Of a stretch of DNA of 64,000 nt, positions 20,244 through 27,578 are shown in pieces. The position numbers and the translations under genes were made by a program. Below the pieces are notes generated by a model, which searched no databases, was not told where the DNA came from, and was given only the letters and a program-made list of their open reading frames with translations. This DNA is from JBBRHQ01 sp963815645 (lineage in GTDB: Bacteria > Actinomycetota > Thermoleophilia > Solirubrobacterales > 70-9). The stretch covers positions 1 to 64,000 of the forward strand of contig CAWFHL010000007.1 in assembly GCA_963815645.1 (NCBI GenBank), in the 5' to 3' direction. Numbering within the stretch: the first letter of the stretch is position 1; each line of letters starts with the position of its first letter.

Positions 20244-20373
20244 CTAGCTCTCCCGACAGGCAGGACCGAGGCGAGTTTGTTGGGGGGTTGCGGGATAGTT
20301 AAGAGATGGGACATGCCGAGGGCCAGCCGCTTGCCCCCTTCCCCCCACCCCATGGGGGCCTAAGAGCGGCCGC

Positions 20374-20777
20374 CTACTCCTGAAGCCCGGCGGCTTCGAG
20401 GGCTTCCCGCTTCGTCTGGTAGAGGGTGAGTGAGGTTTGCTCACCGTCCCGAATCCTGATCAAAAAGGTGCTGCGAGCCTGAACTTCGATGCCGTCTCGC
20501 CCCTCAAGATATGCGACGTTCTCCGCGATCACGAGCCTGTCTTCGATCTCTTCGGGATCATCGGCGAGTTCCATCCGAGCCTTCTCGAACGACCCGAGGA
20601 GACGGCGCATAAACACCCGGACCGCGTTGTGCCCCCGAAAGACACGCGCATCGAGCCCGCGAGAGTTGGACCAGTCCACCACGGCGCCGGGCGCCCAGTC
20701 CGCCATCATCCCGTCGACGTCACCACGGTTGTATGCCTCGAAACCCCGGCGCACAACTCCACGTTTTCCTGCGACAT
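20374..20777 (-). CDS. SnoaL-like protein, single unit, one frameshift
   Basis: MSQENVE, then after an indel near 20755 RRGFEAYNRGDVDGMMADWA, VVDWSNSRGLDARVFRGHNAVRVFMRRLLG, ENVAYLEGRDGIEVQARSTFLIRIRDGE, and the ending REALEAAGLQE. Core is close in style to the copy at 26526 (both GRDGIEVQART/STF/W...). ATG at 20777 with the shared element upstream. Confidence 0.78.
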
Positions 20778-20792
20778 CGCCCGTGCAGTATC
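20778..20792 (-). promoter_or_regulatory. shared SnoaL upstream element, copy 2
   Basis: GATACT, nine bases (GCACGGGCG), start codon of the gene ending at 20374. About 35 further upstream bases nearly match those of copy 3. Confidence 0.55.
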
Positions 20793-20855
20793 GCGCTCTG
20801 GCCGTGACCTAGCTGAGGAGGTGTTACGTCAAAGGCAGAAGGCTGTCAGCTTGGC

Positions 20856-21252
20856 CTACTCCGACAGCCCGGCGGCTTCGAGGGCGTCGGCGTGATCCCA
20901 GAAGAATTCCTGGTAGATGATCTTGCCGTCGCGCAGCGTGATGACGTTCGTCACCTCGATGTTCGCCTGAGGCCCTTGGCCTACGCCACGCCAGACCTGC
21001 CTCACGAGAACTCGGTCGGCGGCCTCGATGAAGTCGCTGATCGGTTCCACGGCATCGGAATCCCAGGTCTCGCGGAGCTGGTGCCACTCGCGCATGACCG
21101 CCTCCCCGGCCATGGAAAGGCCCGGGCTCCGGCCAACCCTCGGGGGGCCGCATGATGATGTCGGGGTCGCAAAACTCACGAAAGGCATCCATGTCCCCCG
21201 CGTTCCACGCCTCGAAGGCGACTCGGAACACCTGCACGTTCTCCTGCGACAT
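20856..21252 (-). CDS. SnoaL-like protein, single unit, one frameshift
   Basis: MSQENVQVFRVAFEAWNAGD, MDAFREFCDPDIIMRPPEGWPEPGP, then in the next frame LSMAGEAVMREWHQLRETWD, DFIEAADRVLVRQVWRGVG, VTNVITLRDGKIIYQEFFWDHADALEAAGLSE. Frame break near 21140. Element copy 3 precedes it. Confidence 0.78.
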
Positions 21253-21267
21253 CGCCTGCGGAGTATC
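21253..21267 (-). promoter_or_regulatory. shared SnoaL upstream element, copy 3
   Basis: GATACT, nine bases (CCGCAGGCG), start codon of the gene ending at 20856. Confidence 0.55.
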
Positions 21268-21328
21268 GCGCTCTGGCCGTGCCTTAGCTGAGGAGGTATT
21301 ACGTCAAGTGCAGAACGTCGTCGCTGTC

Positions 21329-21751
21329 CTACTCCGACAGCCCGGCGGCTTCGAGGGCTGCGGTGCGGTCTGCGAACCACTGGTCGCGAATGACCAAGCC
21401 GTCACGGAACGTTGCCACGACCCAGCACTCCAGAACGACCTCAACGCCACTTGCCTTTCCGCGCAAGTGATTTCGATGGTGAACCAAGACCTTGCCGTTC
21501 CCAGCATCGACGACTTCGGCGTTCGAATATTCGGCGGATTCAAAGGGCTCATTGGCCTCGACATAGAAATTGGCCTCGACATAGAAGTTCCAGGCGGCTT
21601 CGCGGCCGCGAATCGCACCACCGCCCTCCGGGAATGCGTTGTCGGTGAGAACTTCGAAGCCTGGATCACGAGAAGCGATCCAGGCGAGCTTGTCGCGGCG
21701 ATCAAAGTTCACCAGCGAGCTGCGCATCCTCTCCACGTTCTCCTCCGACAT
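21329..21751 (-). CDS. SnoaL-like protein with an 18-bp internal duplication, second gene of a pair
   Basis: 140 residues: MSEENVERMRSSLVNFDRRD, FEVLTDNAFPEGGGAIRGREAAW, a doubled NFYVEANFYVEAN, VVDAGNGKVLVHHRNHLRGKASGVEV, CWVVATFRDGLVIRDQWFAD, ALEAAGLSE. Close relative of the copy at 23134 (WNFYVEN, HRREMRGKASGA, DFWIVITFRDG). Starts three bases after the stop of its upstream partner. Confidence 0.82.
   Translation of the reverse strand: MSEENVERMRSSLVNFDRRDKLAWIASRDPGFEVLTDNAFPEGGGAIRGREAAWNFYVEANFYVEANEPFESAEYSNAEVVDAGNGKVLVHHRNHLRGKASGVEVVLECWVVATFRDGLVIRDQWFADRTAALEAAGLSE
21551..21586. repeat. tandem duplication, 2 x 18 bp, in-frame
   Basis: attggcctcgacatagaa occurs twice back to back, adding six residues (NFYVEA) to the SnoaL-like protein at the predicted helix before the ligand pocket. 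The copies are identical, so the event is recent. Confidence 0.9.
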
Positions 21752-21754
21752 CGC

Positions 21755-22151
21755 CTACTCCGACAGCCCGGCGGCTTCGAGGGCCTCCTCCCTGGTCCAG
21801 AAAGATTCGGACGCGCTTGATCCTCCCGTTGGCGAAGTCATAGATGTTCGCGCCTGCCATTCCGATGTCGATGTCACTCGATCGCCCGCGGGCCGTGACG
21901 CTCGTATACGCCAAGACCCGCTCAGCGCCGATCAGCTCCAAACGAACAATGCTGATTCGGAAGTGGGGCTTGTCGGCCGGGTCGGCGAAGAAACGGCGAA
22001 TGCCATCAGGTCCCTCGTACACGCCTCCGAAATCGGCAATGGGCGTCGAAATCTCAATGTCCTCGGTGACGCAGGCGAGATAGGCGTCGATGTCCCGCTC
22101 GTTCACGGCGGCAACGGCCCGTTCAACAATCTCCACGTTCTCCTCCGACAA
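21755..22151 (-). CDS. SnoaL-like protein, head of a pair, one frameshift, TTG start
   Basis: TTG start (LSEENVEIVERAVAAVNERD), IDAYLACVTEDIEISTPIAD, GVYEGPDGIRRFFADPADKP, LELIGAERVLAYTSVTARGR, GANIYDFANGRIKRVRIFLD; one indel near 21797 hides the EEALEAAGLSE end. The unusual TTG comes from a one-base change in the otherwise conserved GGCGATGTCG junction, yet the GATACT element is kept. Confidence 0.78.
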
Positions 22152-22166
22152 CGCCTGCGCAGTATC
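22152..22166 (-). promoter_or_regulatory. shared SnoaL upstream element, copy 4
   Basis: GATACT, nine bases (GCGCAGGCG), TTG start of the gene ending at 21755. Confidence 0.55.
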
Positions 22167-22320
22167 GCCCCTCGGGGAGGCCTCGCCAACGAGGAGAGGA
22201 CGGGAGGGGATCAGACCCCCGGCGAAGGACGCGGCTGCCAGGCTGGCCTCGGGTCGCGGCCAGCAGGCGCTGAGGTCGGCACCGCCAGATCCACCACCCG
22301 CTGTCGCTTGTCTCGCACTC

Positions 22321-22367
22321 GGGACCCTCGGTCCCATTTCGGTCCCACGGCTCCCCCAACTCGGTCC
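22321..22367. repeat. GGTCCCA direct repeats
   Basis: GGTCCCA at 22330-22336 and 22341-22347, with GGGACC (22321) and GGTCC (22362) nearby, all on an 11-bp-like spacing. The same motif family is found beside the tRNA-Pro-like sequences at 44.1 and 48.0 kb. Confidence 0.5.
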
Positions 22368-22511
22368 GAAGGGATTCGATCGAGCTTCCGCCGATCAAGC
22401 CAGGGCAATCAGCCAGTCCGCCCAATGGAGCCGCCCGGTTATGACCTTGCGCCTGCGCAAGCGAGGTCATAAGCTCGGCAGCACGGCAACCCCGATGCAA
22501 CGGAGGCGTAG

Positions 22512-22887
22512 ATGGGAAACGCGGATGCAGCAAAGGACGCCATCGTGCGTTCAGTAGCGGCGATCTCGAGACATTGAAGGCGGGATTCGCCGAGGACGCC
22601 GAGTGGCAGACCTCGGATGAACTGCCGCTCGGCGGCGTGACGCGCGGCCGCGATGCCATCATGGAGAACTTCGCTCAGATTCCGAACTACTGGTCGAGTT
22701 TCAGCGTCGAGCCGTCCAAGTTCATCGAGGCTGGCGACAGGGTGATCGTCACCGGACGCAGCGCGGCACCGGCAAGGGAGGCAGCTTTGAGGCCCCCTTC
22801 CTGCACCTGATGGAGTTCCGCGACGGCAAGGTGATGCGAGGCGAGTTCGAGGGCGACAGCGCCAAGGCGCTGAAGGCTCTGGGTTAG
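22512..22887 (+). CDS. NTF2-like/ketosteroid-isomerase-type protein, plus strand, frameshifted
   Basis: MGNADAAKDAIV, then in other frames FSSGDLETLKAGFAEDAEWQ, LGGVTRGRDAIMENFAQIPN, EPSKFIEAGDRVIVTG, GSFEAPFLHLMEFRDGKVMR, GDSAKALKALG. Ribosome site CGGAGG at 22501. Indels near 22550 and 22765. It differs from the minus-strand family at both ends (no MSQENVE, no EALEAAGL), so it is a separate lineage within the NTF2 superfamily. Confidence 0.65.
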
Positions 22888-23133
22888 GTAGCAGTCTGAA
22901 TTAGGACCGAGATGGAGCGGCCGGGATGGCCCGCTCCTCTCGCAGTATCGCCACCCCGGTGATCCCCCCGATCACAGGCCATTCATTCGGATGGGGCAGG
23001 GCTGTACCGCCATAGCCGATCAATCATCGCCTGCCAGGCCTGCAAGCGCCCCAGCGCCGCGGCGATCTTCCAACCCGATTCCGCCAATGGCATAGCAGGG
23101 ACGTACTAGCTCCAACGTTCTCCTGCACATCGC

Positions 23134-23535
23134 CTACTCCGACAGCCCGGCGGCGTTGAGGGCTTCCGCTCGGGTGGAGAACCATTCAGCACGCGCCCCT
23201 CTCCCATCTCGGAACGTGATCACGATCCAAAAGTCGTAGATGATGCTCGCTCCACTTGCCTTGCCCCGCATCTCCCGTCGATGGTTCGCCACGACCTTGT
23301 CGTCCCCGGCGTCGATCAGTTCGGGCAGCTCGAAGTAGCCCTCTTCGAACGCCTTGGTGTTCTCAACGTAGAAGTTCCAACAGGCTTCGGCTCCACGGAT
23401 CGGCGCGTTCTCGGGCCACTCCTTCGGCGGAATCACCTCAGTCTCCGGGTCAGTGTCGGCCAGCCACGCCGCCTTGTCGCGCCGGTTGAAGTTGTCAAAT
23501 ACCCGACGCGCTGTCTCCACGTTCTCCTGCGACAT
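23134..23535 (-). CDS. SnoaL-like protein, single unit
   Basis: Intact 133 residues: MSQENVETARRVFDNFNRRD, PETEVIPPKEWPENAPIRGA, CWNFYVENTKAFEEGYFELP, LIDAGDDKVVANHRREMRGK, IIYDFWIVITFRDGRGARAE, ALNAAGLSE. Nearest relative in the window is the 21329 copy. Element copy 5 precedes the ATG. Confidence 0.85.
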   Translation of the reverse strand: MSQENVETARRVFDNFNRRDKAAWLADTDPETEVIPPKEWPENAPIRGAEACWNFYVENTKAFEEGYFELPELIDAGDDKVVANHRREMRGKASGASIIYDFWIVITFRDGRGARAEWFSTRAEALNAAGLSE

Positions 23536-23550
23536 CGCCTGCGCAGTATC
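23536..23550 (-). promoter_or_regulatory. shared SnoaL upstream element, copy 5
   Basis: GATACT, nine bases (GCGCAGGCG), ATG of the gene ending at 23134. Context AGATACTGCGCAGGCGATG is identical to copies at 25264 and 43140. Confidence 0.6.
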
Positions 23551-23651
23551 TCGCGCCGGGGTGGGGGAGGAACCTCGCCGCTTCGCTTCTAAGACCGCCG
23601 CCACGGGACCGATTGGCGAAGCGAAGGGGCGGGACCATGCCGCCCGCGACT

Positions 23652-23888
23652 TCAGAGGATTCGGCCCGAGAGGGCAGCCGCGAGGCCGCCAAGCACCAAA
23701 GCGATGGCGAGCAGCCATAACGCGGTCGTCGCTCCGACCACGGATACGGTCAGGATGGCTAAGAACAGCACGCCGATGACCAGGAGTGGGAATCCAATCG
23801 CAACGCCGACGCCAACCTGTTTGATCGGATCGAAGCTGTCCGATTGGCTCTTCATCCAGCTGTTCCGTCGACGTGGCCTGTTCGTCAT
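23652..23888 (-). CDS. small two-TM membrane protein, unknown
   Basis: 78 residues from ATG at 23888 behind GGGGGAA: basic N-terminus MTNRPRRRNSWMKSQSDSFD, TM1 VGVAIGFPLLVIGVLFLAILTV, TM2 TTALWLLAIALVLGGLAAAL. An upstream in-frame start would add an Arg-rich leader without a ribosome site. No family recognised. Confidence 0.6.
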   Translation of the reverse strand: MTNRPRRRNSWMKSQSDSFDPIKQVGVGVAIGFPLLVIGVLFLAILTVSVVGATTALWLLAIALVLGGLAAALSGRIL

Positions 23889-24040
23889 CCGTTCCCCCTC
23901 ATGGTTGAAGGATACGGCGGAATCAAGTCCCAGTATCCCCCGTCGGGGTTGGGGAGCAACCCCCTGCGGCGCGTTTTCAAGACCGCCGCGAGAGCGTCTG
24001 CGGGTCTCTACGGGATCAAACACCAGAACGGAGGGCGTCG

Positions 24041-24439
24041 CTACTCCGACAACCCGGCGGCCTCCAGGGCTTCGGCTCGGTCGGGATACATCTTCATTCG
24101 CGCTATCAGGCCATCTCGAAATGTCCAGACCTGTGCTAGGCGCAACTCCACCTGAGGGCCGCCATGCCCAGGAGTCCCGCGTTGGCGGGAGACAGCGACC
24201 ACCTTATCCCCGGCTTCGATGGCCTCCTCCACTTCGATCGACCAATCGATGAACGGCCCAATCCACCGGGCGAGCCATCGGTTGGCTTCATCAACCCCGA
24301 TGCACCGCTCTGCGTTGAAGCCTCCAAACGTGGTCGTGTCCCAGACGAGGTCGGGGTGGCATAAATCGCGCGGAAGCTCTCCTGTCTTAGCGGCGTGCTC
24401 ACAGGCACGCCGGAGCAGCTCCACGTTCTCCTGCGACAT
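24041..24439 (-). CDS. SnoaL-like protein, third gene of a three-gene unit
   Basis: 132 residues, intact: MSQENVELLRRACEHAAKTG, LPRDLCHPDLVWDTTTFGGF, IEAGDKVVAVSRQRGTPGHG, RLAQVWTFRDGLIARMKMYP, DRAEALEAAGLSE. Starts three bases past the stop of its upstream partner at 24442. No promoter element of its own. Confidence 0.85.
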   Translation of the reverse strand: MSQENVELLRRACEHAAKTGELPRDLCHPDLVWDTTTFGGFNAERCIGVDEANRWLARWIGPFIDWSIEVEEAIEAGDKVVAVSRQRGTPGHGGPQVELRLAQVWTFRDGLIARMKMYPDRAEALEAAGLSE

Positions 24440-24441
24440 CC

Positions 24442-24864
24442 CTACTCCGAGAGCCCGGCGGCTTCGAGGGCTTCGACGCGGTCGAGGAAGACATCCATCC
24501 GCGCGATCCGATCATTACGGATTGTCACGACGTGGGCGGCCGAGATTGCAGGCGCCGCACCGCTTTGCTTGGCGGCCGCCGACACACGGACGAAGACCAC
24601 AACTTGCGTTCCTGCATCGAAGAACCGCTCGGCCTCGAAGCTCCAGTCGTCCCAGACCTCCTCGATCTGCCGGTACCAACGGCGGATCCCTTCCTGGCCC
24701 CGATAGGAGGACTCGGGATCAGGATAAGCCGAGGGCGGCACGAGCTCGAAGTCGGGGTCGAAGTTGTCGAGCCAGAACTCGTCGTAGTCGCCCCGCAGAA
24801 CCCCGGCTGCCTCGGGCGCGAGCGAGTAGAGCCGCCGCACGATCTCGACGTTCTCCTGCGACAT
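24442..24864 (-). CDS. SnoaL-like protein, second gene of a three-gene unit
   Basis: 140 residues, intact: MSQENVEIVRRLYSLAPEAA, EFWLDNFDPDFELVPPSAYP, SSYRGQEGIRRWYRQIEEVW, FFDAGTQVVVFVRVSAAAKQ, AHVVTIRNDRIARMDVFLDR, EALEAAGLSE. Coupled to both neighbours by three-base gaps or less. Confidence 0.85.
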   Translation of the reverse strand: MSQENVEIVRRLYSLAPEAAGVLRGDYDEFWLDNFDPDFELVPPSAYPDPESSYRGQEGIRRWYRQIEEVWDDWSFEAERFFDAGTQVVVFVRVSAAAKQSGAAPAISAAHVVTIRNDRIARMDVFLDRVEALEAAGLSE

Positions 24865-24867
24865 CGC

Positions 24868-25263
24868 CTACTCCTTAAGCCCGGCGGCTTCGAGGGCTTG
24901 TTCCTTGCTGTTGTAGTAGTCGAGGCGGGTGATCTTGCCGTCGCGCAATTCGTAGACGAGACCATCCTGGCGCTTGACCTCGAGACCGCTGCCGCGTCCC
25001 GTCGCGGTCAGGTGGGCAATGACGACGACCGTGTTGCCCGCATCGATGAATTCCTCCGGCTCGAGGCTCCAATCCGACCAAGCGGTTCCCCAGTCCTCAT
25101 CGAGCCAGCGGCCAAAGCCCTGGTGGCCGAAATATTCGCCCGCCTCAGGGATATCGTGATCCTGGATTGTCAAATCCGCCGCTACGGTGTCCCAGAGCAC
25201 AACGCCCTCAACGAGCAGGCTCGTAAGTCCGCGGCGCACAATCTCCACGTTCTCTTGCGACAT
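24868..25263 (-). CDS. SnoaL-like protein, head of a three-gene unit
   Basis: Intact from ATG at 25263: MSQENVEIVRRGLTSLLVEG, VAADLTIQDHDIPEAGEYFG, FIDAGNTVVVIAHLTATGRG, GLVYELRDGKITRLDYYNSK, QALEAAGLKE. Its acidic start of the core (TIQDHDIPE) differs strongly from the other copies. Element copy 6 upstream. Confidence 0.85.
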   Translation of the reverse strand: MSQENVEIVRRGLTSLLVEGVVLWDTVAADLTIQDHDIPEAGEYFGHQGFGRWLDEDWGTAWSDWSLEPEEFIDAGNTVVVIAHLTATGRGSGLEVKRQDGLVYELRDGKITRLDYYNSKEQALEAAGLKE

Positions 25264-25278
25264 CGCCTGCGCAGTATC
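25264..25278 (-). promoter_or_regulatory. shared SnoaL upstream element, copy 6
   Basis: GATACT, nine bases (GCGCAGGCG), ATG of the gene ending at 24868. Confidence 0.6.
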
Positions 25279-25505
25279 TCGCGCCAGACCAAGGGGAACT
25301 CCTGCCGCATAGCGAACAGCTAAATGGACTCCACCTGTGTTCGGACCTCGGCGCAGGACGAGGATCCCTCTACATGGAGATCGTGGGCGTAGCCGCGGAG
25401 GTTTAGGCCGGAGGCCGGCGGGTAGGTTCGCTGCATTCAGCGAGGAGGGGCGGTTCGCTGAAGGGATTTCCTGGGAGCCCCACACCTCACCCCAGGAGGA
25501 GCCCT

Positions 25506-25943
25506 ATGCGACGGATTGCAATCGTCGGGGCGTTGGCCTCGCTCGGAGCCGCGCTGATCTTGGCCGCGCCGGCCCAGGCTCACGTCGCGTTCTGCACGGA
25601 GACCGTGAACCCCCATGGGCAGACCGTGCCACCGGCGGGATCGACCACGCTGCCAGGTCCTAAGGGCGGGATCAACGACGACGGCTTCTATGAGGTCGGA
25701 GACAACGGCGCTACGCCGGTGATCCTGCAGGACACCGACGGCAACGTCTTCGGGGTCTTCCCGAGCGGGACCAAGGTGAAGTACACCGAGGCCAACGGCG
25801 CTGAGCCGACCGTGAAGAAGATCGGCAGCGAAAACGGTCAAGCAGGCGCGGTCGATTTCCACATCACCGGAACCGGCGACCTCGTGGTGGTCGGGGCGGA
25901 CGGACCACCGGCGACCTGCCCGGTTCCGCCGCCACCGAAGTAG
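25506..25943 (+). CDS. secreted protein, unknown
   Basis: 145 residues, intact. Signal peptide MRRIAIVGALASLGAALILA ending APAQAH; the mature part FCTETVNPHGQTVPPAGSTT, NDDGFYEVGDNGATPVILQD, VFPSGTKVKYTEANGAEPTV has beta-rich character and ends in a Pro tail (CPVPPPPK). The two Cys may form a disulfide joining both ends. Ribosome site AGGAGGAG before ATG; hairpin terminator after the stop. Confidence 0.7.
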   Translation: MRRIAIVGALASLGAALILAAPAQAHVAFCTETVNPHGQTVPPAGSTTLPGPKGGINDDGFYEVGDNGATPVILQDTDGNVFGVFPSGTKVKYTEANGAEPTVKKIGSENGQAGAVDFHITGTGDLVVVGADGPPATCPVPPPPK

Positions 25944-25958
25944 AGCTGGGAGGCCTGA

Positions 25959-25979
25959 GGGGGGCCGTGGGGGCCCCCC
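25959..25979. terminator. hairpin terminator, 8-bp stem
   Basis: GGGGGGCC, loop GTGGG, GGCCCCCC, 16 bases after the stop of the secreted protein gene at 25506. Confidence 0.65.
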
Positions 25980-26004
25980 GATAGGCCCTAGGCGCATCTA
26001 GAAA

Positions 26005-26319
26005 ATGGCGAGCCTGTCTACTCGATTCGTGACCGTGACGGCCATTGCGGCGGCCATGACCATTGGTGGGGCCTTTGTTGGAAACTCCGCCCCGTCGCCG
26101 CTTGGCCCCGAGCCGGCGTGGGCTGCCTGCACCGGTCCGTCCGGCAGGACGATCTATGACCGCTCGCATGTGACGTGCCCCCGTGCGCGTTTGGGCGTTG
26201 AACATGGTCTGCACGGCGATTCGACTCCAGCGAGATGGTTCTGCAACAGGAGTCAGAAGCTCTGCGCCAAGAACAGACCCGGACGAATCGCCAGCTCGTT
26301 CCGCTGGCGCCGACACTAG
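26005..26319 (+). CDS. small secreted Cys-containing protein, unknown
   Basis: 104 residues. Signal peptide VTVTAIAAAMTIGGAFVGNS; mature part AWAACTGPSGRTIYDRSHVT, CPRARLGVEHGLHGDSTPAR, WFCNRSQKLCAKNRPGRIAS, ending SFRWRRH. Four or five Cys. The C-x(n)-AR...GW/WFC...C pattern resembles a small exported domain common in actinobacteria, with no assigned function. Confidence 0.55.
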   Translation: MASLSTRFVTVTAIAAAMTIGGAFVGNSAPSPLGPEPAWAACTGPSGRTIYDRSHVTCPRARLGVEHGLHGDSTPARWFCNRSQKLCAKNRPGRIASSFRWRRH

Positions 26320-26525
26320 CGCCGGCTCGTCCGCCTGCGCTACGGCCAGAGGTCCAGCACACGAAGACAGAGCTACGGCGAGCGGGCATACGGGCCGAGG
26401 GCGGGCCTATCGCGCTCAGCTACACGAGGCAAGAGCCGCCGCGCCCATAATCGGTCGTCGAATGTGGGTAGTAATGATGGGGCCGTGGTGCTGCCGCTGC
26501 GAGCGGGGGTTGGCCGTGACATCGC

Positions 26526-26927
26526 CTACTCCGACAGCCCGGCGGCTTCGAGGGCTTCGTCCTTACCCTGGTAAAGGCAGACACGCTCGATCTTGCCGTT
26601 GCGGAACGTGAAGAGCCAGGTGGTTCGCGCCTGCGCCTCGATCCCGTCTCGCCCGCGGATGTGGGTCGTGTGCGGCACTACGACGTGATCACCGATGAGA
26701 ATCGTCTCGTCGATTTCGACTCGGAGGGACTCCCAGATCTCGACCAACCCCCGGAAGAAGTCACGCGCCTGCGCGGCGGACCTGAGGACGGCCCGGTTAT
26801 CGGTGCCGATCGCACGGGAGTTGTCCCACACGAAGCCTGGCGCCGCGTCCTTAAAACAGGCGTCCCAATCCCCCCGATTGCCTGCGTCGATCAGTGCCCG
26901 GATGATCTCCACGTTCTCCTCCGACAT
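26526..26927 (-). CDS. SnoaL-like protein, second gene of a pair
   Basis: 133 residues, intact: MSEENVEIIRALIDAGNRGD, CFKDAAPGFVWDNSRAIGTD, RDFFRGLVEIWESLRVEIDE, ILIGDHVVVPHTTHIRGRDG, TTWLFTFRNGKIERVCLYQG, EALEAAGLSE. It starts three bases after the upstream gene's stop. Confidence 0.85.
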   Translation of the reverse strand: MSEENVEIIRALIDAGNRGDWDACFKDAAPGFVWDNSRAIGTDNRAVLRSAAQARDFFRGLVEIWESLRVEIDETILIGDHVVVPHTTHIRGRDGIEAQARTTWLFTFRNGKIERVCLYQGKDEALEAAGLSE

Positions 26928-26930
26928 CGC

Positions 26931-27335
26931 CTACTCCGACAGCCCTGCGGCTTTGAGGGCCTCGTTTTTGGATCTGAAGCCGAGGACCGCACGGACAACC
27001 CTTCCGTCGCGGAACTCGTAGAGGTCGAACTGGTGGACATCGATCGAGATGCCGCTCGTCTTGCCCTGCCCCTGCCAATGCGCCTCGCAGATCACGGTGT
27101 TCGGGCCGTCGATGTATTCCTCGATATCAACGCGTAACTCGTCGAAGGCTGCGGCCCACAGCTTCAGGCTCTGTCGAATCGCCTTACCGCCCCCGGCTGT
27201 GACCGGCTGATCAGGAGCGTTCTGCAGATCCTGGACCACGGCATCTGTCGCGTAGAGCTCCTCAACGCCTCCATAGTCCCCCCGGTTGAGAGCCGCAACA
27301 GCCCGTTTCGTCGCCTCGACGTTCTCCTGCGACAT
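26931..27335 (-). CDS. SnoaL-like protein, head of a pair
   Basis: 134 residues, intact: MSQENVEATKRAVAALNRGD, GGVEELYATDAVVQDLQNAP, AIRQSLKLWAAAFDELRVDI, YIDGPNTVICEAHWQGQGKT, DLYEFRDGRVVRAVLGFRSK, EALKAAGLSE. Element copy 7 upstream. Confidence 0.85.
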   Translation of the reverse strand: MSQENVEATKRAVAALNRGDYGGVEELYATDAVVQDLQNAPDQPVTAGGGKAIRQSLKLWAAAFDELRVDIEEYIDGPNTVICEAHWQGQGKTSGISIDVHQFDLYEFRDGRVVRAVLGFRSKNEALKAAGLSE

Positions 27336-27350
27336 CGCCTGCGCAGTATC
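27336..27350 (-). promoter_or_regulatory. shared SnoaL upstream element, copy 7
   Basis: GATACT, nine bases (GCGCAGGCG), ATG of the gene ending at 26931. Confidence 0.6.
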
Positions 27351-27413
27351 GCTGAGGGTGGAGCCGAAGGTCGGGCGTTTTGTTTGCTGGACGCCACTGA
27401 CAGGCTTATCTAT

Positions 27414-27510
27414 GTAGTGGCTCGCAGCCCGGTGTGGGGGTCCCCCCTCCCCCCTGGGTGCCGGATCAGGCTCGCACTTCGGCTTCCGCTCCCCCCCTCG
27501 CCTCGAATTA
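27414..27510. repeat. dispersed GC-rich repeat, copy A
   Basis: Reads TAGTGGCTCGCAGCCCGGTG, then GGGGGTCCCCCCTCCCCCCTGGG-type and GCACTTCGGCTTCCGCTCC. It matches copies near 28925 and 34879. No gene in this 230-bp gap. The G5/C6 core could fold as a hairpin. Confidence 0.55.
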
Positions 27511-27578
27511 GGCCGAGGGCCGAGCGGCCAGCTGCACCAACGAGTGCAAGGCTTAACCGCCCGGCATGAATACGAGGG

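Noticed and set aside
20244..20373. C-rich run CCCCCTTCCCCCCACCCCATGGGGG as a fourth dispersed repeat copy
   Set aside because: Shares only base composition, not the ordered motif blocks of copies A-C.
18694..27335. Integron-type cassette array
   Set aside because: No integrase gene and no attC-like fold between genes; the borders are coding sequence and a promoter-like element.
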